The notes under the pieces: generated by a model
What the model was told of the DNA's origin: nothing
Database searches by the model: none
The model's input: only the letters and a program-made list of their open reading frames with translations
In this document: in pieces, positions 43,225 through 51,483 of the stretch
Layout: every line of letters begins with the position of its first letter
Numbering within the stretch: position 1 is the first letter of the stretch
Translations under genes and position numbers: made by a program
Assembly (NCBI GenBank): GCA_022841625.1
Contig: JALHRD010000011.1
Span: forward strand, 62,001-126,000
DNA from: Xanthobacteraceae bacterium
Lineage (GTDB): Bacteria > Pseudomonadota > Alphaproteobacteria > Rhizobiales > Xanthobacteraceae
Length of the DNA: 64,000 nt
Direction: 5' to 3'

Positions 43225-43362
43225 TCAAGGTCGCGCCAGCACCATGACCTTTTGCTCGATTCGCGCGATCAGTTGCGCCGCCGCACGGGGGCTCTCCTTC
43301 GCAATCCAGAAGAAAATGCGATCGAGCTCGTCGCGCGCCGCAGGCTCAAACGCAACATTCAC
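43225..43362 (-). pseudogene. Truncated RelE/ParE-type toxin
   Basis: A GTG at 43362 overlaps the antitoxin stop (GTGA) and opens a 45-codon frame: VNVAFEPAARDELDRIFFWI, then AKESPRAAAQLIARIEQKVM and VLARP-stop. This is the N-terminal half of a ParE/RelE toxin (helices alpha1-alpha2); the strands that hold the active or binding residues are missing. After the TGA no other frame continues the family pattern. The toxin is therefore dead, leaving the antitoxin without a target in this module. Confidence 0.75.
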
Positions 43363-43586
43363 TCGCCGGACGTGCGATAGCGTTTGAAGACGTCATCTGC
43401 GGGAATTCTGTCGGGACTGGGATTAGCGAGCCGCCGCCGAACTTCAGCGGCCTGCTCTTCGGTAAGTCGAAGCTCGCTCCGATCCTGTTGCTCGATGATC
43501 TCGACCATGTGCGCAATATCTGCCTGCCGCTCTGGCGGCCAGCTTAGTACGCGGTCGAGAATAACCTTCACCTGCTCTTTCGTCAT
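43359..43586 (-). CDS. Orphaned antitoxin of a type II toxin-antitoxin pair
   Basis: This 75-aa protein (MTKEQVKVILDRVLSWPPER...) is highly charged and predicted helical, with a downstream linker LTEEQAAEVRRRLANPSPDR. It matches small antitoxins paired with ParE/RelE toxins. Its partner, 43225-43362, is truncated. It may remain as a harmless relic or neutralise related toxins elsewhere. It sits inside the insert bounded by the 37-bp direct repeats. Confidence 0.7.
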   Translation of the reverse strand: MTKEQVKVILDRVLSWPPERQADIAHMVEIIEQQDRSELRLTEEQAAEVRRRLANPSPDRIPADDVFKRYRTSGE

Positions 43587-43660
43587 GTTATTCGTATAAC
43601 ATATTTGCGCACTGAATGCACTGGCCGATGGCTCAACGGTCGCCGCCGTGGGTCCTTGAT

Positions 43661-43697
43661 ATAGGTTCTTCCATCTGTCACCTCGGTCGGGCTCCGC
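43661..43697. repeat. 37-bp direct repeat, right copy
   Basis: The copy begins ATAGGTTCTTCCATCTGTCA and ends GGGCTCCGC. It is 36 bp before the SRAP start codon. Read on the minus strand it keeps the first codons of the Nudix gene (GTGACAGATGGAAGAACC) before the sequence diverges, so it is a duplicated stub of that gene's start. Confidence 0.95.
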
Positions 43698-43733
43698 TAT
43701 GATGACCCCTCAAGATCCACAACAGACCATAGC

Positions 43734-44513
43734 ATGTGCGGACGCTATCTCATCATCTCAACGCCGGAAGCAATGCGGCGGCTGTTTGGCTATCCCGAGC
43801 AGCCGAATTTTCCGGCGCGCTATAATGTGGCGCCAACCCAGCCGATTCCGATCGTGCGATTGGCGGATGGCAAGCGCCAGTTCGCGCTGGTGCGCTGGGG
43901 CTTGATCCCGGCCTGGGTGAAGGATCCGCGAACGTTCTCGCTGGTGTTGCAGGCGCGCAGCGATTCCGTGCTCGACAAGCCCTCGTTCCGCAATGCAATG
44001 AAACGCCGGCGCTGCCTGATTCCGGCCGACGGCTTCTATGAGTGGAACGAGGCGACCAAGCCGCGCCGGCCCTATGTGGTGCGGCCGCGCGACGGCGGCC
44101 CGGTGGCGTTCGCCGGGTTGTGGGAATGCTGGATCGGCCCCAATGGCGAGGAGATGGAAACCGCCGCCATCATCACTACCGACGCCAACAAGACGCTGCA
44201 TCCGATCCATCACCGCATGCCGGTGGTGGTGCCGCCCGAGGCGTTCGATGTCTGGCTCGATTGCCTGAATTTCGATGCCAATGCCGCAGCCGATTTGCTG
44301 GTGCCTGCGCCGGAGGATCTGTTCGAAGCCTACGAAATTTCCCTCGCGGTCAACCGCGTCGCCAACGATCATCCCGGATTGCTGGAGCCGGTGCGTCCCC
44401 GCGAACATGCCCTGGAGCAGACCAGCGCGCCCGCTCCGCCCGAACCAACCGCGGCGCCGGCCAAGCGTGCAAGGAAACCCAAGAAGGACGACCGGCAATC
44501 GTCGCTGTTTTAG
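43734..44513 (+). CDS. SOS response-associated peptidase, YedK/HMCES-like (SRAP)
   Basis: This 259-aa protein forms covalent thiazolidine links to abasic sites in single-stranded DNA and protects them. The catalytic Cys2 follows the initiator methionine (MCGRYL). N31 (RYNVAPTQ), E103 (DGFYEW) and the histidine of HHRMP are all present. The C-terminal 40 residues are a lysine/proline-rich tail. It starts 36 bp after the right 37-bp repeat and is divergent from the antitoxin. Confidence 0.92.
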   Translation: MCGRYLIISTPEAMRRLFGYPEQPNFPARYNVAPTQPIPIVRLADGKRQFALVRWGLIPAWVKDPRTFSLVLQARSDSVLDKPSFRNAMKRRRCLIPADGFYEWNEATKPRRPYVVRPRDGGPVAFAGLWECWIGPNGEEMETAAIITTDANKTLHPIHHRMPVVVPPEAFDVWLDCLNFDANAAADLLVPAPEDLFEAYEISLAVNRVANDHPGLLEPVRPREHALEQTSAPAPPEPTAAPAKRARKPKKDDRQSSLF

Positions 44514-44544
44514 CGCGTAGACCGGGTTTTCGCGTGCGCGCGCG

Positions 44545-45975
44545 TCACAGCACCTTGCCGGGATTGAGGATCCCGTTCGGGTCGAACATCCGCTTGAAGC
44601 CGCGCATCAGCTCATAGGCGACCGGGTCCTTCACCGACGGCAAGAGCGCGCGCTTCATGACGCCGATGCCGTGTTCGGCGGAGATCGAGCCGGCATGCTT
44701 GGCGACCACCGCGAACACCGCGTCGTTGACCGCGTCCCAATGCTTGAGGAATTCCGCCCGGTCGGCGCCGACCGGCTGAGAGACGTTGTAGTGGATGTTG
44801 CCGTCGCCGAGATGGCCGAACGGCACCGGCCGGCAGCCGGGGATCATGGCCTCGACCTTGGCGGTCGCTTCCGCGATGAAATCGGGCACCGCGTTCACCG
44901 GCACCGACACATCCTGCTTGATCGAGCCGCCTTCGTATTTCTGCGTGTCGGCGATGTGATGGCGCAGAAGCCACATTGCCTTGGTCTGGTCGAGGCTTTC
45001 GGCGATGGTGGCGTCTTCGATCAGCTTGCGCTCGGCGCCGGTCGCCAGGATGTCTTCCAGTATTGCGCGCAGGCCCTCGCGCGCCTGGGTCGATAATTCC
45101 ATCAGCACATACCAGCGGTGCTTGCGGGTGAGCGGATCGCGGCACATCGGTGCGTGCCTGACCGCGAATTCGAGCGCGACGCGCGGGATCAGCTCAAAGC
45201 CGGTGACGCTGCCGCCGGCGCGCTCATAGGCAAGCTTGAGCAGCGTAAGCGCTTCATGCGGCGAGGGCAGCCCGATAAACGCGGTCTCGACCGAACGCGG
45301 TCGCGGAAACAGCCGCAGCACCGCGGCGGTGATAATGCCAAGCGTGCCTTCGGCGCCGATAAAAATGTGGCGGAGGTCGTAGCCGGTATTGTCCTTCTTG
45401 AGCTTGCGCAGATTGTTGAGCACGCGCCCGTCGGCCAGCACCACTTCGAGCCCCATCACCAATTCGCGCGCGACGCCATAGGCCAACGCGCCGGTGCCAC
45501 CGGCATTGGTCGAGAGGTTGCCGCCGATGGTGCAACTGCCCTCGGCGCCGAGCGACAGCGGGAACAGCCGGTTCTCGGCGGCGGCGGCTTCCTGCGCCTT
45601 GATCAGCACCACGCCGGCTTCGCAGGTCATGGTGTTGGAGGTGGCGTCGACTTCGCGGATCCGGTCGAGCCGCTTGAGCGACAGCAGCATCTCGCCATTG
45701 TGCGGCGTCTGTCCGCCGACCAGTCCGGTGTTGCCGCCCTGCGGCACGATCGGCGTGCCGGTTTCGTTGGCGAGCTTCAAGATCGCCGACACTTCCGCCA
45801 CTGAGCCGGGCCGCAGCACCATTGGCGAGCGGCCGCGATAGAGCCCGCGATCCTCGATCATATAGGGCTCGATATCGTTGGCCTGGGTCAGCGCATAGCG
45901 ATCGCCGACAATGGCCGCGAAGCGGGCCAGCAACTCGGGTGAGGGGGCTTTGACCGGACGTTCGAGAATATTCAT
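44545..45975 (-). CDS. FAD-linked 2-hydroxyacid dehydrogenase (GlcD/D2HGDH-like)
   Basis: This 476-aa VAO-type flavoprotein has the FAD-binding block PIVPQGGNTGLVGGQTP and GAEGTLGIITAAVLRLFP. The substrate half contains GHLGDGNIHYNVSQP and AEHGIGVMKR, the D-2-hydroxyglutarate / D-lactate dehydrogenase signature with metal-binding histidines. It oxidises a D-2-hydroxyacid and passes electrons to ETF or quinone. The exact substrate is undecided. It lies 73 bp downstream of sua5 on the same strand. Confidence 0.88.
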   Translation of the reverse strand: MNILERPVKAPSPELLARFAAIVGDRYALTQANDIEPYMIEDRGLYRGRSPMVLRPGSVAEVSAILKLANETGTPIVPQGGNTGLVGGQTPHNGEMLLSLKRLDRIREVDATSNTMTCEAGVVLIKAQEAAAAENRLFPLSLGAEGSCTIGGNLSTNAGGTGALAYGVARELVMGLEVVLADGRVLNNLRKLKKDNTGYDLRHIFIGAEGTLGIITAAVLRLFPRPRSVETAFIGLPSPHEALTLLKLAYERAGGSVTGFELIPRVALEFAVRHAPMCRDPLTRKHRWYVLMELSTQAREGLRAILEDILATGAERKLIEDATIAESLDQTKAMWLLRHHIADTQKYEGGSIKQDVSVPVNAVPDFIAEATAKVEAMIPGCRPVPFGHLGDGNIHYNVSQPVGADRAEFLKHWDAVNDAVFAVVAKHAGSISAEHGIGVMKRALLPSVKDPVAYELMRGFKRMFDPNGILNPGKVL

Positions 45976-46048
45976 GCGATGCTCACGATAACAAAGAATG
46001 CGCGGACTATAGCGCGTCGCGGCGCGATATTCACGTCATCGCGCAACG

Positions 46049-47035
46049 TTACGGTCGGGGCGCGGCGGCGCGGCGGAGCCGGTCGTTGATCGCCTCGCCC
46101 AGCCCCTCATGGGGCACCGGCATGACCGCAATGGCGCTGGCGCCCACGGCGTCGAGCGCGCGCAGGTGCGAGAACAGGTTGGCGGCCGCCTCAATCAGAT
46201 CGCCGTGCGCGGACAGGTTCAGCATGTGCGCCGCGCCACCCGGCGGTTTTGGGCCGAACGCCAGCAGCGCCTCGCCGGCGGCGACGTTGCGCGCATCGAG
46301 CCGCAGCGGACTGCGCGGCGCATAATGCGACGCAAGCTGGCCGGGCGCGAGCGGCGCCTCGCCTTCGTCGGTGAGGTCCTGATGCGGTGCTTCGCTGAGC
46401 GCATGCCCAAGCACGCGCTCGATCGCGGCGCGCGGCACGCCACCCGGCCGCAGCAGCGTGGGCGCGCCGAGGCAGGCGACAATGGTCGACTCGACCCCGA
46501 CCGGCGTTGCACCACCATCGACGATCAGGTCGATGCGGCCGCGCAGATCGGCCAGCACATGCTGGGCGGCGGTTGGCGAAACGTGGCCGGAGCGGTTGGC
46601 CGATGGCGCGACCACCGGCCGTCCGAACGCCACCAGGATGTCACGCGCCACCGCATGGTCCGGCACGCGCACCGCGATGCTGTCGAGCCCGCCGGTGGCG
46701 AGTTCGGCCACCGGGCAGCCTTCCGCCTTGGGCAGCACCAGGGTCAGCGGCCCCGGCCACAGCGCGGCGGCCAGCCGCTCGGCCGCCGGGTCAAACCGCG
46801 CCAGCCGGCGGGCCGCCGCCAGGTCCGGCACATGGGCGATTAGCGGGTTGAACGCCGGCCGGCCCTTGGCGGCGTAAAGCCGCGCCACCGCGATACCATC
46901 GGCCGCGTCGGCGCCCAGGCCATAGACGGTCTCGGTCGGAAAGGCGACCAGCCCGCCGCGCGCCAGGCAGCCCGCCGCAGCGTCAATGGCCGCGGCATCG
47001 GCCTTAATAACACGCGTTGTCAGCTCGATGGCCAC
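46049..47035 (-). CDS. sua5: L-threonylcarbamoyladenylate synthase (Sua5 form)
   Basis: This 328-aa enzyme uses threonine, bicarbonate and ATP for the t6A37 modification of ANN-decoding tRNAs. The YrdC domain has FPTETVYGLGADA, KGRPAFNPLIAH and SANRSGHVSPT; a C-terminal Sua5 domain (residues about 215-325) distinguishes it from short TsaC. Its start (ATG 47035) is 55 bp from the tRNA-Pro gene on the other strand. Confidence 0.93.
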   Translation of the reverse strand: MAIELTTRVIKADAAAIDAAAGCLARGGLVAFPTETVYGLGADAADGIAVARLYAAKGRPAFNPLIAHVPDLAAARRLARFDPAAERLAAALWPGPLTLVLPKAEGCPVAELATGGLDSIAVRVPDHAVARDILVAFGRPVVAPSANRSGHVSPTAAQHVLADLRGRIDLIVDGGATPVGVESTIVACLGAPTLLRPGGVPRAAIERVLGHALSEAPHQDLTDEGEAPLAPGQLASHYAPRSPLRLDARNVAAGEALLAFGPKPPGGAAHMLNLSAHGDLIEAAANLFSHLRALDAVGASAIAVMPVPHEGLGEAINDRLRRAAAPRP

Positions 47036-47090
47036 GTTCTACCTCGTGCTTGCAGCCCCCGTGGGCCGTCGTTATAACCCAGCCCAATGT

Positions 47091-47167
47091 CGGAGTGTGG
47101 CTCAGCCTGGTAGAGCACCTCGTTCGGGACGAGGGGGTCGTAGGTTCAAATCCTATCACTCCGACCA
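47091..47167 (+). tRNA. tRNA-Pro (anticodon CGG)
   Basis: This is a 77-nt cloverleaf with acceptor stem CGGAGTG / CACTCCG, D-arm GGCTCAGCCTGGTAGAGC, anticodon stem CCTCG / CGAGG around the loop TTCGGGA (anticodon CGG), and T-arm with GGTTCAAATCC. ACCA is encoded at the 3' end. It decodes CCG proline codons, frequent in this GC-rich genome. No integrase lies next to it, so I see no sign of an integrated element. Confidence 0.97.
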
Positions 47168-47296
47168 GCCTTCGCTCATCGAGCTTAGGCCCTTCGGCGA
47201 GTTCGACCAGGACGAAGGGTTTCCCGCGCCACAGCGCGCCGGTCCCTGCCAAATATGCGGGGGTAATCACGATTATCCCTGACGCCGCCGATCAGT

Positions 47297-48028
47297 TCAC
47301 CGCACCCGGGCGCGCCGGTCTGATCCGAACATCTCCTGCTCGCGCGCATTGATCGGCGCCGCCGGGGCGACGGTGCCGTCATCGGCGACAAACACCATCG
47401 GGCCGACGCGGCGCTCCTCGAATACGGCCGCGACCAGCGGATGGCCGCGCCACGCCAGCGTGTCGAGATTGAGCCGGTTGTGGCGGACCTCGGGCGATCC
47501 GGTTTCGGTTGGCGTGTGGCCATGCACGATATAGGGGCCGTGGTCGCTTTGGTCGGAGAGGAACGGCTCGCGAATCCACAGCAGGTCGGCCTTGCTCTGC
47601 TGGGCGAGCGGGATGCCGGGCATGATGCCGGCATGAACGAAAAAGCGCCGCTGATCGTTCGTCGATAGCGGCAGGCTTGCGAACCATGTCAGGTGCTCGG
47701 CCGGAATGTCCCGCGGGTCGCGCACATTGTAGCTGTCAAGCGTGGCGTCGCCGCCATTGGCGCGCCACATGTCTTCGTTTTCGCGGTTCACGGCGCCCAG
47801 CAGCATTTCTTCGTGATTGCCCCGGAGACAAACCATCTCGGCGGTTCGCTGGGCCTCGATCAACAGCGCGACTACTTCGCGGCTGCGCGCGCCGCGATCG
47901 ATGTAATCGCCGAGCAACACAAAGCGCGCGGGGTTGTCGCCGCAGTGGTTGCGGCAATGGCGCAAAAGATTGGCAAGCTTGGTGAAGCTGCCATGGATAT
48001 CGCCGATCGTGTAGGTCAGCAGTGGCAT
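47297..48028 (-). CDS. Serine/threonine-type metallophosphatase
   Basis: This 243-aa calcineurin-like phosphatase has the three family motifs GDIHGSFTKL, GDYIDRGARS and RGNHEEML, plus the later HGHTPT. The bacterial PrpA/PP1-like group cleaves phosphoserine, phosphothreonine or nucleotide tetraphosphates (Ap4A). The start is ATG 48028 (MPLLTYTIGDIHG); ATG 48040 adds four residues. Which substrate it uses is unknown. Confidence 0.9.
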   Translation of the reverse strand: MPLLTYTIGDIHGSFTKLANLLRHCRNHCGDNPARFVLLGDYIDRGARSREVVALLIEAQRTAEMVCLRGNHEEMLLGAVNRENEDMWRANGGDATLDSYNVRDPRDIPAEHLTWFASLPLSTNDQRRFFVHAGIMPGIPLAQQSKADLLWIREPFLSDQSDHGPYIVHGHTPTETGSPEVRHNRLNLDTLAWRGHPLVAAVFEERRVGPMVFVADDGTVAPAAPINAREQEMFGSDRRARVR

Positions 48029-48146
48029 CGAATTTTCCAAGCCGCGAATAGCGGCGGTCGCTTACATGGCCCGCTAAGTGGTCAAAATTTCGGCGGGTGG
48101 CGTCGCTTGGGCGTGTCGTTTTGGCGCGCCCGGTCGGTTTTGGCCG

Positions 48147-48221
48147 CTAGTGTCCCGATTCCGAAGTTCGTATCATTTTGCAGCACCCCCGTTTACGAAC
48201 TTCGGAATCGAAGGACACTAG
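48147..48221. repeat. Hairpin repeat unit C
   Basis: The outer arms are CTAGTGTCC (48147-48155) and GGACACTAG (48213-48221). The inner arms are CGATTCCGAAGTTCGTA (48156-48172) and TACGAACTTCGGAATCG (48194-48210). All are perfect; the right side has an AA bulge. The core is nearly the same as unit B, and the CTAGTG ends match units A and D. Confidence 0.93.
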
Positions 48222-48234
48222 CAACTCATTGAGT

Positions 48235-48312
48235 CTAGTGTGGCTTTGGTTCAGAAGTCCGCTATCCGGACTTGCCGCGAGAATGTAGCGGACTTCTGAA
48301 CCGCCACACTAG
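48235..48312. repeat. Hairpin repeat unit D
   Basis: The outer arms are CTAGTGTGGC (48235-48244) and GCCACACTAG (48303-48312). The inner arms are GGTTCAGAAGTCCGCTA (48248-48264) and TAGCGGACTTCTGAACC (48286-48302). All pair perfectly. The ends fit the family but the inner core is diverged (CAGAAGTCCGC for CCGAAGTTCGT), with pairing preserved by compensating changes. It is 13 bp from unit C, the same spacing as between units A and B. The rest of 48041-48450 holds no gene. Confidence 0.93.
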
Positions 48313-48450
48313 CGGCGGCCTTGTGCCGGCAGGTTAGGGACGCTTTACTTTGACGTGGCGGTCCTGGACGGCGCCGACTCAAGCTCAGAGTCCCAAGACA
48401 TTGCCTCAAGACATAAGCCCGGGATACCGGCAGACCAAGGAGGGACTAGC

Positions 48451-49437
48451 ATGATTTCAAGGCGAAGACTGCTCCGGGCGACCGCGCTGGGGTCGATTTC
48501 AGCAATTTCGTTAAAAACGCTCGGGGGCGCCGCGCATGGGCAAGCCTATCCGACCCGGCCGCTGCGCTGGATTGTCGGTTATCCACCGGGCGGGGCGACC
48601 GATATCGTCGCGCGTATTGTCGGAGCCTATCTGAGCGACGCGCTCGGCCAACAGGTGATCATCGAGAACCGGCCGGGCGCCGGCAATAATCTCGGCACCG
48701 AGGCGGTGGTGAGCGCCGCGCCCGATGGCTACACGCTACTGCTGGTCAATCCGGCCAATGCGATCAATACGACGCTCTACAAGAAACTGTCGTTCAACTA
48801 TCTGCAGGACACCATCCAGGTGGCCGGCATCATCCGGGTGCCGAATGTCATGGAAGTGAATCCATCGGTTCCGGCCACGACCGTCGCCGAGTTTATTGCC
48901 TATGCCAAAGCCAATCCCGGCAAGATCAATTGGGCGACCTCGGGCAACGGTACCTCGGTGCATTTGTCGGGCGAATTGTTCAAGATGATGACCGGCGTCC
49001 AACTGCAACACGTTCCCTATCGCGGTTCCGCGCCCGCATTGACCGACATGCTGTCGGGTCAGGTGCAAGTGATGTTCGACAACATGCCGCCGTCGCTGCC
49101 GCACATTAAGGCCGGCAAGCTGCGGGCGCTTGCCGTGACGACGGCGCAGCGTTCCGAAGCATTGCCGGATGTGCCGACCGTGGGCGAGACCGTGCCCGGC
49201 TACGAGGCCAGCGCGTTTTTTGGCGTGGCGGTGCCTAAGGGTACGCCGTCGAACATCGTCGAGCGGCTCAATCGTGAGGTCAATGCGGCGCTGAAGGATC
49301 CGAAAGTGCGGACGCGCCTTGCCGAACTCGGCGGCATTCAGATCGGCGGTACGCCGGCGGACTTCACCCGGCTGGTGACCGATGAAACCGCGAAGTGGGA
49401 AAAAGTCATCCGGGTTGGAAAAGTGACGCTGGAATGA
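48451..49437 (+). CDS. TctC/Bug-family solute receptor with twin-arginine-like signal
   Basis: This 328-aa TTT-system receptor starts MISRRRLLRATALGSISAIS, which fits a Tat-type signal (S-R-R-x-L-L). The mature protein has the family blocks YPTRPLRWIVGYPPGGATDIVAR and ENRPGAGNNLGTEAV. AAGGAGG lies 5 to 8 bp before ATG 48451. No TctA/TctB permease is adjacent. The ligand is unknown, probably a carboxylate. Confidence 0.9.
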   Translation: MISRRRLLRATALGSISAISLKTLGGAAHGQAYPTRPLRWIVGYPPGGATDIVARIVGAYLSDALGQQVIIENRPGAGNNLGTEAVVSAAPDGYTLLLVNPANAINTTLYKKLSFNYLQDTIQVAGIIRVPNVMEVNPSVPATTVAEFIAYAKANPGKINWATSGNGTSVHLSGELFKMMTGVQLQHVPYRGSAPALTDMLSGQVQVMFDNMPPSLPHIKAGKLRALAVTTAQRSEALPDVPTVGETVPGYEASAFFGVAVPKGTPSNIVERLNREVNAALKDPKVRTRLAELGGIQIGGTPADFTRLVTDETAKWEKVIRVGKVTLE

Positions 49438-49511
49438 TCGCAGCCGCGGCTGAAGCGGTATTGACCATGGCGGCGGGAACCCGCATGGCGTTGGTTCATG
49501 GGCGATGACAC

Positions 49512-50429
49512 ATGAGCGACGACATTCCCTTCGATAAGCGCTTCGACCTCGCGCCCGGCAAAGCCGAGGCGGTGGCGCCGGGCATCCGCCGCATTCTCTG
49601 CAATAATCCCGGGCCGTTCACATTCAAGGGAACGGTCAGCTATATTGTCGGCCATGGCAGCGTTGCCATCGTCGATCCAGGGCCGCTCGACGAAGCGCAT
49701 ATCGCGGCGCTGCTTGACACCGTGCGCGGCGAGACGGTGACGCATATCTTCGTTACCCACACCCATCGCGATCATTCGCCGGCGGCGGCGCGGATCAAGG
49801 CCGCGACCGGGGCGCCGACTTACGCCGAAGGGCCGCATCGGCGGGCGCGCCCGATCGATATCGGCGAAACGCGGCCGCTCGATTCCGGCGGCGATACCGA
49901 CTTCCGCCCCGATCGCATTTTGAAGGATGGCGATGTCGTCGAAGGCGCGGGCTGGGCGCTGGAGGCGATGACTACGCCCGGCCATTGCGCCAACCACATG
50001 GCCTTCGCGCTCAAGGCCACCGATTTCCTGTTTGTGGGCGATCATGTGATGGCGTGGTCAACGCCAGTGGTGGCGCCGCCCGACGGCGCGATGAGCGATT
50101 ACATGGCATCGCTCGACAAGCTCGCACGACGGCCGGAAACCACCTATTATCCGGGCCACGGCGCCGCCGTGCGCGACGCGCCGAATTATGTGCAGCACTT
50201 CATCCGTCACCGCCGCGCCCGCGAGCGGGCGATCCTCGACCGGCTGAAGGCGGGCGAAACCGACATCCCGGCGCTGGTGCGTGACATTTACATCGGTCTC
50301 GATCCGCGGCTCACCAAGGCGGCGGGCCTTTCGGTACTTGCCCATCTTGAGGATCTGGTGGCGCGCGGCCAGGTTCGAACCGAAGGCACGCCGGCGGTCG
50401 GCGGTCGCTACCGGTTGGCGGTCGGCTGA
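49512..50429 (+). CDS. MBL-fold metallo-hydrolase (LACTB2-like)
   Basis: This 305-aa metallo-beta-lactamase-fold hydrolase has the zinc motif THTHRDHSP, a second ligand TPGHCANH and GDHVM, and a C-terminal winged helix (residues about 235-305), the LACTB2/BLACT_WH layout. The relatives cleave RNA or thioesters; the substrate here is unknown. It overlaps the facing DUF1499 gene by 22 bp. It is 75 bp after the receptor gene. Confidence 0.88.
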   Translation: MSDDIPFDKRFDLAPGKAEAVAPGIRRILCNNPGPFTFKGTVSYIVGHGSVAIVDPGPLDEAHIAALLDTVRGETVTHIFVTHTHRDHSPAAARIKAATGAPTYAEGPHRRARPIDIGETRPLDSGGDTDFRPDRILKDGDVVEGAGWALEAMTTPGHCANHMAFALKATDFLFVGDHVMAWSTPVVAPPDGAMSDYMASLDKLARRPETTYYPGHGAAVRDAPNYVQHFIRHRRARERAILDRLKAGETDIPALVRDIYIGLDPRLTKAAGLSVLAHLEDLVARGQVRTEGTPAVGGRYRLAVG

Positions 50430-51304
50430 GCTTTGGGCGCCGCTTTGGGCGGCGGCGATTTCTGCTGACCCTTGGGTGGCGCTTTGGCCGGGCCCTTCGG
50501 GCGGGCGACCGGCGGCGGCTCGTCTGGCGCCTGGTTGGCGAACTCATTCTCGATGTCTTCGAGCAACTGCCGAACCCTTGCGGCATTGGTGCCAAAATCG
50601 AACAGACCGTAACGCGACGATGAGCGGACATCGACACGGGCGCCGCCTTCGAACGCGCGGACTCGCACAATCACGTCGTCGCGGAAACCCATGATCGGCG
50701 TGCGCGCCACCGCTTCGATGCGACCTTCTGGCCGGCCCTGATCGGGTGCGCGCGCTTCGACGACACGCCATCGGCGACTGTTCACGACCGCCAGTGCGGC
50801 GTCGTAGGCCGCGCGCGTACTAATATCGCCATCGAGCGGCTCGATGTCGGGATAGAATTCGATCTGCTGTTCCGCTGCGGCTAGGCCGGCATAGGCGATC
50901 GGGTTGGCATCGCGCGGCCGTGCTTTGGCGAGAGTGTCGAAGCGCGGCGGGTCGATCGGATCGGTGGTGATGTCGTAGATCCAGGGCAGATTGCGCGCCT
51001 TGATCACGATATAGGCGGGATAGGCGAGCAGCAAAGTTGCGATGCCGACCGCGGTCAGCGCGGCGCCGATGCCGATATGGCCGTCCTTCCAGATTGTTGC
51101 AAAGGAGGCGAATGCGAACAGCAGGGCCAAGATCGCGAGTACGAGTGCCGCGCCAAACGTCGCCAGCGCCGGGCGAATTTCCAGGAAACCGGAATGCACA
51201 ATGATGATCGACAGCACGGCGGCCGCCAGCGAGAACAGCGCAATGCGCCGTGCCCACAGCGCCAGCCGTGAGGTACCTTGGTGTATTGTGATGCGCCGCG
51301 CCAT
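50408..51304 (-). CDS. DUF1499 membrane-anchored protein
   Basis: This 298-aa protein has three N-terminal membrane helices (residues about 15-100). A DUF1499 domain follows (AYDAALAVVNSRRWRVVEAR ... IMGFRDDVIVRVR), with a proline/lysine-rich tail (PKGPAKAPPKGQQK). The function of DUF1499 is unknown. ATG 51304 is preferred over 51340. Its last 22 bp overlap the MBL hydrolase. Confidence 0.85.
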   Translation of the reverse strand: MARRITIHQGTSRLALWARRIALFSLAAAVLSIIIVHSGFLEIRPALATFGAALVLAILALLFAFASFATIWKDGHIGIGAALTAVGIATLLLAYPAYIVIKARNLPWIYDITTDPIDPPRFDTLAKARPRDANPIAYAGLAAAEQQIEFYPDIEPLDGDISTRAAYDAALAVVNSRRWRVVEARAPDQGRPEGRIEAVARTPIMGFRDDVIVRVRAFEGGARVDVRSSSRYGLFDFGTNAARVRQLLEDIENEFANQAPDEPPPVARPKGPAKAPPKGQQKSPPPKAAPKAQPTANR

Positions 51305-51483
51305 CCCGCGACCGATAATGCGATCCGACCGCGGTGGCAATAAGGCGCTGGGGCGTGTCCAACGGGGTGACAGTCACCGTGCAAAGCCGTTGCGGTAGGT
51401 TTCGCCACGGCCTACGAATCCGCCAGGAACGACCGTTCGGGGGTCCGCCGCCGAGCGTTCGAAAGCGTTGGGGGATTTGGAAA

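Noticed and set aside
47091-47167. tRNA-Pro as an integration site for a genomic island
   Set aside because: There is no integrase gene or partial tRNA duplicate near it, and neighbouring genes are housekeeping.
48355-48450. N-terminal extension of the TctC receptor from 48355
   Set aside because: It would place 32 non-conserved residues before the signal peptide. AAGGAGG directly before 48451 fixes the start.
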